Positions 25,803 through 33,134 of a DNA stretch of 64,000 nucleotides are shown one piece after another. The stretch's first letter is position 1. Each line of letters begins with the position of its first letter. The stretch comes from Actinophytocola sp044466355. GTDB lineage: Bacteria > Actinomycetota > Actinomycetes > Mycobacteriales > Pseudonocardiaceae. The position numbers and the translations under genes are program-made. The DNA is taken from the NCBI RefSeq assembly GCF_044466355.1, contig NZ_JBITMQ010000014.1:207187-271186 (forward strand), given 5' to 3'. The notes beneath the pieces were generated by a model. The model saw only the letters and a list, made by a program, of their open reading frames with translations. It did no database searches and was not told where the DNA came from.

Positions 25803-26998
25803 CTCGGGTCGCCGTGACCGGGCTCGGCGTCGTGTCCAGCATCGGCACGGGCATCGCCGAGTACACGGCCGGGCTGCGGGCCGGGCGCAGCGGCGCCCGG
25901 CCCATCGGCGCGTTCGACACCGAGGGCTTCGCGCACGCCGTCGGCTGCGAGGTCACGGGGTTCGAGCCCGAACGGTGGGTCACCGCGCAACCCCTCGACG
26001 ACCTCGGCAGGGCCGCGCGGTTCTCCGTCGCCGCCGCGAAGATGGCCGTGGCCGACGCCGGTCTGGACCTCACCGGCCGGGGACACGGACGCGGCATGGT
26101 CTGCGTCGGCACCACCGACGGCGGCGGCGACGCCGGTGAACGGATCGCCGAGCACGTGGTGCGTGGCGAGGACGTTCCCGCCGAACTCCCGCGCCGGGTG
26201 CCCGCCGCGTCGATCCCGGTCGCGGTCGCACGGGAACTCGGCCTGTCCGATGTGGACATCTCGACGGTCGCGACCGCCTGCGCCGCGGGGAACTACGCGC
26301 TGGGCAACGGTTTCGACGCGGTCGCGTCCGGGGACGTCGACTTCGCGTTGTGCGGTGGCGCGGACGCCATGTGCCGCATGACGTTCACCGGCTTCTACCG
26401 CCTGGGCGCGGTCGACCCGGAGCGGTGCAGGCCGTTCGACGTGTCCCGGCAGGGCATCCTCACCGGTGAGGGCGCGGGCGTGCTCCTCCTGGAGCCGCTG
26501 GAGAAGGCCGTCGCACGTGGTGCGCGGATCTACGCCGAGGTGCTGGGCTACGGCCTGAACTGCGACGCCACCCACCCCGTCGCCCCGGACCGGGACAGCG
26601 TGGCCGCCTGCATGCGGCTCGCGCTCGACGACGCCGGTGTCACACCCGACCAGGTCGACCTGATCTCCGCGCACGGCACCGGCACGAAAGCCAACGACGC
26701 CACCGAATGCGGCGCGATCCACGACGTGTACGGGGCCACGCCGCCGCGCACGGTGTCGGTGAAGTCCATGCTGGGCCACACCATGGGTGCCGCGAGCGCG
26801 CTGTCGGCCATCGCGTGCGCGGTCGCCATCCGCGACGGCTTCATCCCGCCCACCATCAACCACACCGAGACCGACCCGGCGTGCGGCATCGACTGCGTGC
26901 CCAACACCGCGGTCGAGGCCGACCTGCGGGTGGTGCAGAACAACGCGCTCGCGTTCGGTGGCAACAACTCGGTCGTCCTCTTCGGACGGCACCGATGA
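25799..26998 (+). CDS. Beta-ketoacyl-ACP synthase (KAS II / KS-alpha type), catalytically intact
   Basis: 399 residues from GTG 25799. The thiolase-fold ketosynthase triad is complete: C161 (VATACAAGNYALG), H292 (SAHGTGTKAND) and H327 (KSMLGHTMGAAS, with K322). It opens with VAVTGLGVVSSIGTG, typical of the KAS II/polyketide KS-alpha group. It should carry out decarboxylative condensation of malonyl-ACP with an acyl chain. Coupled by 4-base overlaps to the ACP before it and the KS-like protein after it, it forms a minimal ACP-KS-KS-like set, but there are no ketoreductase, dehydratase or acyltransferase genes around. Its location inside a type VII substrate operon is unusual. Confidence 0.93.
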   Translation: MTRVAVTGLGVVSSIGTGIAEYTAGLRAGRSGARPIGAFDTEGFAHAVGCEVTGFEPERWVTAQPLDDLGRAARFSVAAAKMAVADAGLDLTGRGHGRGMVCVGTTDGGGDAGERIAEHVVRGEDVPAELPRRVPAASIPVAVARELGLSDVDISTVATACAAGNYALGNGFDAVASGDVDFALCGGADAMCRMTFTGFYRLGAVDPERCRPFDVSRQGILTGEGAGVLLLEPLEKAVARGARIYAEVLGYGLNCDATHPVAPDRDSVAACMRLALDDAGVTPDQVDLISAHGTGTKANDATECGAIHDVYGATPPRTVSVKSMLGHTMGAASALSAIACAVAIRDGFIPPTINHTETDPACGIDCVPNTAVEADLRVVQNNALAFGGNNSVVLFGRHR

Positions 26999-28041
26999 CC
27001 GGCGTCGTCATCTCCGCGTGGTCGGCGCTCAGCCCGTTCGGCCACGGCAGGGCCGCGTTCGCCGACGGGGTGCTGCGCGGCGAACCGGTGGCGCCCGTGT
27101 CCACGAAGGACGACTGGGCGGCCGCCGAGGCGCGGGTGGTGCCGGACTTCGACATCGTCGACCAGCTCGGCCGCAAGGGCACCAGCTCGATGGACCGCAC
27201 GAGCGCGCTCGCCGTCGCCACGCTCCGGGAACTGGTCCCGGAGGTGGCCGTCGACGCGCGCACCGGCGTCGTGCTCGGCACCACCAGCGGCAGCAACCGC
27301 ACCCAGTTCGAGTTCACCCGCGACTCGCTGACCCGGCGCAAGCCGTACTTCGTCAACCCGGCGCAGATGCCGTTCGCGCTGATGAACTCGGCCGCGGCCC
27401 AGTGCGCGATGTGGCACGGCCTGACCGGCCCGAACAGCACCATCGCGGCGGGGCGGACCGCGGGGCCCGCTGTGCTGCGGTACGCGAGCAGGCTCCTGCG
27501 CACCGGCCGCGCGAGCGGTGTCTTCGCGGGTGCCGTCGAGGAGCACAGCGGCGTGCGTGAGCTGCTGGAACCCGGTGGTTTCCCGGGTGAGGCCGCGGTG
27601 GCGTTGTTTTTGCAAACCGGCGCCGCGGGGAACCGACCGGGGCTCGCGGAGGTCTTAGCGGTCGATACCGCGTTGGACACGCGGTCCGGCGCGCCACGTG
27701 ACGCGCTCGTCGCGTGTCTGGAGCACGTGCTCGCCGGGCTCACGGTGGACGAGGTGTGGGGAGTCGCCACGTCCGCCGCGGACCCGGAACTGTCCGAAGT
27801 GGAACTGGAAGCGACGGGTGAGGTGTTGGGCCAGCGGACCGTGATCCGGCCGGGTCACCTGATCGGGGACACGGGCGCCGCGAGCGGCGTCGTCGGTGTC
27901 GCCGCGCTGCTGGCGGCCGCGGCGGGCGACCCGGGTGCTCGTGGGCGTCTCGCGGTGGCCACGGCCGTCGACCGGGACGGCACGGCCGGCGCGGTCGTGC
28001 TTCGCTTGACCGGAACGATCGAATCGAGGGGTGAGGGATGA
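26995..28041 (+). CDS. Ketosynthase-like protein lacking the active-site Cys (chain-length-factor/KS-beta type)
   Basis: 348 residues of thiolase fold, related to but shorter than the preceding KS. At the position of the catalytic Cys the sequence reads NSTIAAGRTAGPAV, so Cys is replaced by Gly (residue 153). The segment matching the last catalytic His reads LIGDTGAASG, with Asp for His. Such pairs of one active and one inactive ketosynthase are known as KS-alpha/KS-beta in aromatic polyketide synthesis, where the inactive partner sets chain length. The usual KS-beta Gln is absent, so it is not a standard chain-length factor. ATGA overlaps join it to both neighbours. Confidence 0.8.
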   Translation: MTGVVISAWSALSPFGHGRAAFADGVLRGEPVAPVSTKDDWAAAEARVVPDFDIVDQLGRKGTSSMDRTSALAVATLRELVPEVAVDARTGVVLGTTSGSNRTQFEFTRDSLTRRKPYFVNPAQMPFALMNSAAAQCAMWHGLTGPNSTIAAGRTAGPAVLRYASRLLRTGRASGVFAGAVEEHSGVRELLEPGGFPGEAAVALFLQTGAAGNRPGLAEVLAVDTALDTRSGAPRDALVACLEHVLAGLTVDEVWGVATSAADPELSEVELEATGEVLGQRTVIRPGHLIGDTGAASGVVGVAALLAAAAGDPGARGRLAVATAVDRDGTAGAVVLRLTGTIESRGEG

Positions 28042-30413
28042 GCAGGTCGTGGGACGAGGTCAAGGCGCTCCTCGACGATCCGTACGTGGACGCCGACACC
28101 AAGGAGCACCTGCTCGCGGCGTACCTGGTGCAGGAGGGCTACGCGAGTCCCTACGGCGGGGGCCTCGGCACCCGGAGCGGGATCCACAACGAGGACGACC
28201 TGCCCGACGAGGTGCGGGAGTACTACGACCGCCACCAGCTCCGGTCCGGTGACTACCAACAGGGCGACATCGACGAGATCTACTCCGACGCGCAGGCCGA
28301 GTCGGAGGAGCGCGGCTACAGCCAGGGCCTCAACGACCAGAACGTCGAGGACGGCCGCACCGAGATCGAGGACATGCAGCCGCCGTCGGAGGGCTCCAGC
28401 ACCGGCGTCGAGAAGTCGGACGAGATCTTCGACGCGGCCCGTGACGCGTTGCGGATCTTCCAGGACTTCCTGCCCGTCAACGAGAAGGTGCCGTCGGACA
28501 CGCTGGGTCGTCAGGGGAAGTTGAAGTTCGAGACGGACATCGTCAAGCGGTACGACGAGCAGATGGGCATCTCGTTCAAGAACTTCGTGGACGACGCGAC
28601 GCGGCTCCGCAACGCGTACAGCACCCTGAACGAGCTGAACTCGTCGACCGAGACCGAGCTGAACAACCTGTACCGGGAGTGGACCGGTCCGGCGGCGAAC
28701 GCCTCCTACCAGCACTACTCGGAGAAGATCGCCCCGAACTCCACGGACCTGCTCTCGTACCTGCAGACCGCGCCGGACATCATCGACGCGACGGTCACGA
28801 ACGTGTTCGAGGCGTGCCGTGGCAAGGCCAACGACATCATCGCGCTGTACGAGACGTTCCGGGGCACGCTCGGGTCGGCCACACCGGACATCGCGGACAA
28901 GGTCGTGACGCTCGCGAGCGGTGACTTCGACTCGCAGGACCAGGTGCTCGAGGTGGCCGCCTGGGTGGACTCGGTCACCGGGTCCGATCTGGAGAACACC
29001 ATCCGCGACGACGACTGCGGGTTGAACGACGAGAACAAGGACTATGTGATCCGCGAGTGCAAGAAGTGGATCCGGGACTCGTTCAACCAGGATCTGCACG
29101 AGACGCTGTACGTGAGTTTCGAGCAGATCTGTGATGACACGCTCGAGGCGGTGAACCTGCACTACGAGGCGTTGAACGAGTATCTGAAGGAGTACGAGAA
29201 CAAGTTCGCCGCCGCGGGGCCGGGCACCCAGAACCCCGGCCAGCAGCAGCCGGGCACCCAGAACCCGAACCAGCCGGGCACGCAGACCCCGACGGTGAAC
29301 ACGCCGCCGCCGTCGTCCACCTCGCCGGGCTCCAGCTCGCCAGGGTCGTCGTCGCCGTCGACGCCGTCGGTCAGCACGCCGGGCTCGTCGACGCCGGGTG
29401 GGACCACGCCCAGCAGCATCCCGAGCCTGCCGCCGCTGCCGGGGTCGAGCACCGACCCGTCGAGCGCGACGACGAACCCGTCGTCGACGCTGCCGGGCGT
29501 GAACACCCCGGGCAGCAACATCCAGCCCGGGATCGACCCGATCACCGGCCTGCCGATCGGCAGCACCCCCGGTTCGTCGACCGGTCTCCCCGGCACGCCG
29601 GGCGGCGGCGCGCCGAAGGAGGTCACGATCAAGGACGGCAACCGCACGATCACCGTGGGGCAGCCGGACGCGCGTGGCCGCAGCAAGGTGACCGTCGACG
29701 ACGGCGAGGGCGAGCCGCGCGAGTACGAGGTGGACTTCACGCCGGACCAGCCGGGCGAGACGTACGAGGACGGCGTCATCAAGGCCGGCCCGGACGGCAA
29801 GGTGACCATCCCGGACGGCGACGCCACGATCACCCTGGAACAGCCGCCCGGCCAGCTCGACAAGATGAAGATGACCGTCGACGACGGCACCCCGGCGACC
29901 TACGACTTCGACTTCGACGCCGAGAACGACGTCCCGGGCTCCTCCGGCGGCGGCCTCCCCGACGTGTCGACCCCGTCCAGCCTCGGCGGTGACCTGGGCG
30001 GCGGCGGTGGTGGCGGCGCCGGTGGTGGCGCAGGCGGCGGCGGGATCGGCGGCGGGGGTGGCGGCGGCTTCGGCGGCGCCGACACCCCGGGCACGTCGGC
30101 TCCGTCCGGCCCGGGCGCCATGGTCGGCGCACAGGCCCCCGACGGCGGCGACCGCGCCGGCGCGGCGGCCGCGGCGGCCGGTGCCGGTGCGGGTGGTGCC
30201 GCCGGTGGCGCCGCGGGCGGTGCCCCGGTGGGTGGCATGCCGATGGGCGGCATGGGCGGCGGCGGTGGCCAGGGCGGCGGTGACCAGACCCGCCAGAGCA
30301 AGTGGCGCACCACCGGCTCGATCTTCGACGACCAGGACCCGGCCGCCAACTTCAGCGGCGTCGTCGGCCGCGACCCGGCGGAGGCCGGGAAGACGAAGGC
30401 CCCGAAGCGGTAG
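28038..30413 (+). CDS. Very large putative type VII substrate (third paralogue)
   Basis: 791 residues, starting on an ATGA overlap with the KS-like gene. It is collinear with the protein at 22243: acidic N-terminus, WTG helical domain (REWTGPAANASYQHY) nearly identical over 115-390, and a Ser/Pro/Thr-rich stalk (PGSSSPGSSSPSTPS). Two beta-type modules lie at about 527-570 and 588-630 (VTIKDGNRTITV ... VTVDDGEGEPREYEVDF). A very Gly-rich stretch leads to GGMPMGGMGG and the tail SKWRTTGSIFDDQDP ... GVVGRDP with a basic end. It lacks the STQPAFGE repeats. It is the last gene of the operon; its stop abuts the convergent Hsp70-like gene with no gap. Confidence 0.62.
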   Translation: MSRSWDEVKALLDDPYVDADTKEHLLAAYLVQEGYASPYGGGLGTRSGIHNEDDLPDEVREYYDRHQLRSGDYQQGDIDEIYSDAQAESEERGYSQGLNDQNVEDGRTEIEDMQPPSEGSSTGVEKSDEIFDAARDALRIFQDFLPVNEKVPSDTLGRQGKLKFETDIVKRYDEQMGISFKNFVDDATRLRNAYSTLNELNSSTETELNNLYREWTGPAANASYQHYSEKIAPNSTDLLSYLQTAPDIIDATVTNVFEACRGKANDIIALYETFRGTLGSATPDIADKVVTLASGDFDSQDQVLEVAAWVDSVTGSDLENTIRDDDCGLNDENKDYVIRECKKWIRDSFNQDLHETLYVSFEQICDDTLEAVNLHYEALNEYLKEYENKFAAAGPGTQNPGQQQPGTQNPNQPGTQTPTVNTPPPSSTSPGSSSPGSSSPSTPSVSTPGSSTPGGTTPSSIPSLPPLPGSSTDPSSATTNPSSTLPGVNTPGSNIQPGIDPITGLPIGSTPGSSTGLPGTPGGGAPKEVTIKDGNRTITVGQPDARGRSKVTVDDGEGEPREYEVDFTPDQPGETYEDGVIKAGPDGKVTIPDGDATITLEQPPGQLDKMKMTVDDGTPATYDFDFDAENDVPGSSGGGLPDVSTPSSLGGDLGGGGGGGAGGGAGGGGIGGGGGGGFGGADTPGTSAPSGPGAMVGAQAPDGGDRAGAAAAAAGAGAGGAAGGAAGGAPVGGMPMGGMGGGGGQGGGDQTRQSKWRTTGSIFDDQDPAANFSGVVGRDPAEAGKTKAPKR
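29019..29216. repeat. Partner of the 198-bp near-identical segment at 23212-23409
   Basis: Two silent differences in 198 bases relative to 23212-23409. The shared block carries codons ending in A or T (GAT, TGT, AGT) more often than the surrounding sequence, and these are preserved in both copies, which argues for recent copying rather than constraint on protein alone. Confidence 0.85.
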
Positions 30414-32240
30414 TCAGCGGACGGCGGGAGGGCGCGCGCCCTCCCGCACCGCCCGCACGATCAGCGGGACAAGAGCGAGCACGATCGCGACACCTCCGAG
30501 AATCCCCGGCAGCACCAGATCCGACGCGTCGGTGACAGCGGGCCGCGCGATCACCGCCACAACGCCGAGTATCGCCATGATGGCGATGAGGATGGCGTAG
30601 CCGTAGCAGAAGAACGGCAGCGGCCGTGGGTGTTTCCTGGCGAGTCGCAACCCGGCGTAGAACAAGGGCACGGACAGCACGGCGATTGCCGGCATGAAGA
30701 AGTTTGCCGCCGCGAGACTCCCCACGCCGAGGACGAACATCGCGACGCAGCCGACGATGCCGAGTTGCTCAGCGGCGGTCTTGGGCGGTGTCGGCTGGCC
30801 CGCCCACGGCTGACCGGTCCCGTACCGGGGATGGCCGGGAGCAAGGAGGCCGGGCGCCGGGGGCCCTACCGGCGGGCCGAGGTGGCCGGGAGCGTGTCCC
30901 GCGAAACCCTGCTGACCCGCGTACGTCGCCGGCGCCCTGGCCGGGCCAACGGGATTGGCGGTGCCGATGGGAGCCGGAGCCGCGGTGGGCATGCCGGGCT
31001 GAACCGGTCCCATCGGCGTGCCGGGTTGGCCTGCGCGAGTGGCGGGTGCCGCGGCAGGCACGCCAGGTGGAGCGGTTGGAGCCGCAGGGACGCTGGACGG
31101 TGCGGGCCTCGCGGGCGGGTGGATGGCTGTTGTCCGGGTTTCCGCCAGTTGGGGTGGGACGTCGCGGGTGCGGAGGCTGGTCCCGTCCTCGTTGACGTGG
31201 TGCGCGCCCAGCGCCACCGCCGTCTCCGGCTGGTCCAGGTTCACCGGCAGCACCCGCAACCGCTCCGCGATGAGCGTCGCCACCAGCGGGATCCGGCTCG
31301 ACCCGCCGACCAGATAGATCCCGGCCAACTCACCGAGCGACGTCCCGGCCGCTTCGACCGTCGACGCCAGCACCTCCACGCTCCGCAGCAGGCCCGGCCG
31401 GATCAGCGACTCCAGCTCCGCCCTGGTCACGAGCACGTCGCCGAACGGGTCGGGCAGCGGCACCTCTGTCTGCGGGTGGTCCGACAACGACTCCTTCGCC
31501 GCGCGCACGTCCTCGCGCAAGGCGCGCGCCGCCCGCCGGTCTGCCGTCGACTCCGGGCGCAGCAACCGCTGCCAGCCGCCGGGGTCCCGCGCCGACACCT
31601 GGCGGCCGATGTGGTCGAGCAGCGCCTGGTCGACGTCGAGGCCACCGAGGTCCGCGAGGCCGCCCTCCGCGAGCACGGTCGCGCCGCCGACCACGGCGAC
31701 GTCGAACGTCCCCGCGCCCAGGTCGTACACGGCGAGGGGCTTTTTCGTGCCGACACCGGTGACCGCCGCGAAGTGCGCCGCCGCCGCGACCGGTTCGGGC
31801 ACCAGCCGCGGGTTGCCCAGCCCGGCCTGCCGCGCCGCGGACAGCAGGATGTTCTGGCGCGCGGCACCCCACTGCGCGGGGTGTGTCAGCCGCACCTCGT
31901 CGGGCCGGGCGCCGCCCAGCTGCCTGCCCACCTCCGCCGCCACCTTGCCGAGCACCGCGGCGAGCGCGTTCGTCACCGGCACGACCGAGTCGCCGAGCAG
32001 GAGGGAGCCGTCGTCGACGCGGCGTTTCGGGTTCGGCTCGTACCTGGCCGGGGAGAGCCTCGCTCGCCGTTCCGCCTCCCGGCCGACGATCAGCGCCCCG
32101 TCCTCAGCGGCGAACACGGCCGACGGCATGCTGGACGCGCCCTCGACCTCCACCACCCTCGGCTGCCGGTCCAGGGCCGACAGCACGGCGACGGTGTTGG
32201 ACGTGCCAAGGTCGACCGACAGCACGCTCACGCCGAACAT
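30414..32240 (-). CDS. Hsp70-like ATPase with Pro-rich linker and C-terminal membrane helices
   Basis: 608 residues. The N-terminal 350 are an Hsp70/actin-type ATPase: LSVDLGTSNTVAVL, LAVYDLGAGTFDVAVV and GIYLVGGSSRIPLVATLI. It has no peptide-binding domain; a Pro/Ala/Gly-rich linker (about 365-490) leads to about four hydrophobic helices (from GCVAMFVLGVGSL onward). It shares the ATPase domain and the EPNPKRRVDDGSLLLGDSVV segment with the Hsp70-like protein at 11681-13486 but carries a different membrane part. ATG 32240 has GGGGGG directly against it; GTG 32231 has better spacing and may be the real start. Convergent with the substrate operon, it may assist client handling, by analogy only. 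Confidence 0.8.
   Translation of the reverse strand: MFGVSVLSVDLGTSNTVAVLSALDRQPRVVEVEGASSMPSAVFAAEDGALIVGREAERRARLSPARYEPNPKRRVDDGSLLLGDSVVPVTNALAAVLGKVAAEVGRQLGGARPDEVRLTHPAQWGAARQNILLSAARQAGLGNPRLVPEPVAAAAHFAAVTGVGTKKPLAVYDLGAGTFDVAVVGGATVLAEGGLADLGGLDVDQALLDHIGRQVSARDPGGWQRLLRPESTADRRAARALREDVRAAKESLSDHPQTEVPLPDPFGDVLVTRAELESLIRPGLLRSVEVLASTVEAAGTSLGELAGIYLVGGSSRIPLVATLIAERLRVLPVNLDQPETAVALGAHHVNEDGTSLRTRDVPPQLAETRTTAIHPPARPAPSSVPAAPTAPPGVPAAAPATRAGQPGTPMGPVQPGMPTAAPAPIGTANPVGPARAPATYAGQQGFAGHAPGHLGPPVGPPAPGLLAPGHPRYGTGQPWAGQPTPPKTAAEQLGIVGCVAMFVLGVGSLAAANFFMPAIAVLSVPLFYAGLRLARKHPRPLPFFCYGYAILIAIMAILGVVAVIARPAVTDASDLVLPGILGGVAIVLALVPLIVRAVREGARPPAVR
30424..30447. terminator. 24-base perfect palindrome at the convergent gene ends
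   Basis: A perfect GC-rich palindrome of 12+12 bases just after the + strand stop (30413), inside the 3' coding end of the minus-strand Hsp70-like gene. It could fold in RNA of the + strand operon as a terminator while still encoding Arg/Ala/Pro codons on the other strand. No loop bases separate the arms, so the RNA hairpin would open at its tip. Confidence 0.45.
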
Positions 32241-32261
32241 CCCCCCAGAAGAAAAGAACAG

Positions 32262-33068
32262 TCAGGCCACCAGTTCGGACGTGTCCTCGATCGGTGCGCC
32301 CTTGACGTCCGCGTCCAGCAGTGGCCGGAACCGGTCCTGGCCGGCCAGGTGCACCAGGAAGAACGCGGTCAGCAGGGCCCGTGACAGCCGCAGCGCGCCG
32401 TGGTTCGACGTGCCGGGGATCAGCAGCCCGGTCCAGTGCCTGCCCTCGGCGAACCCCATGTGGTCCACCTTCGGCAGCAGCCGCAGCTGTGCCTCCCCGC
32501 CCCAGTTCGCCGCGATCAGCCGTGCGTGGCCCACGGGCGGTGCCACCAGGTCCGCGCCGCCTGCGAGGTGCAGCGACGGCATGGCGCACCGGGCGGCGGC
32601 GTCTGTCGCGAACGGCTTGACCTGCGACGCGGCCATGGTCGCCACCGCACGCACGCGGCCGTCGTCCGCGGCGGCCAGCACCGCGGCGCCCGCGCCGGTC
32701 GAGTGCCCGGCCAGCGCCAGACGGGTCTGGTCGACGCTGATGTCGCCCTCACCGAGCCGCACGCCGACGCACACGTCGAGCGCCGTCCGCAGGTCCGCCG
32801 CGAAGAGACGGGCCGACCCGAGCGGGCCGCGCTGTGTGCCGGGTGCGGCGACGACGAAACCCCACGACGCCAGGTGCCGGAACAGGCCGAGGTACCGGGC
32901 GGGCGGCTGCAGCCAGCCGTGCCCGAACGCGATCGCGGGCAGGCCGAGGCCGGTCCGCGGCGTGAACACCAGGCCGGGCAGCCCTATCAGGGCGAGGTCG
33001 CCGCGCAGCACCTGGTGCGGACCGCGGTGGTTCAGTTCCTCGAGCAGGTGCTTCGGCTTGGTGGCCAT
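32262..33068 (-). CDS. Alpha/beta hydrolase (dienelactone-hydrolase-like)
   Basis: 268 residues from ATG 33068. The oxyanion and nucleophile parts of the fold are visible: AIAFGHGWLQPP, then the nucleophile elbow GHSTGAGAA with the catalytic Ser, an Asp in LHLAGGADLVAPP, and a His in LPKVDHMGFAEG. No signal peptide. Resemblance is to chlorophyllase/PET-hydrolase-like dienelactone hydrolases; the substrate is unknown. It is divergent from glmS with 66 bases between starts and lies 21 bases after the Hsp70-like gene start in the same orientation. Confidence 0.8.
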   Translation of the reverse strand: MATKPKHLLEELNHRGPHQVLRGDLALIGLPGLVFTPRTGLGLPAIAFGHGWLQPPARYLGLFRHLASWGFVVAAPGTQRGPLGSARLFAADLRTALDVCVGVRLGEGDISVDQTRLALAGHSTGAGAAVLAAADDGRVRAVATMAASQVKPFATDAAARCAMPSLHLAGGADLVAPPVGHARLIAANWGGEAQLRLLPKVDHMGFAEGRHWTGLLIPGTSNHGALRLSRALLTAFFLVHLAGQDRFRPLLDADVKGAPIEDTSELVA

Positions 33069-33134
33069 GGCATGGGACCTTAGCCAACCTGGGACCCGGC
33101 AGCCCTCCCGGCGCGGCGAGATAGCCTCTTCGGC

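Noticed and set aside
33069..33134. glmS ribozyme or riboswitch
   Set aside because: Only 66 bases between divergent starts, with no room for the roughly 150-nt ribozyme fold.
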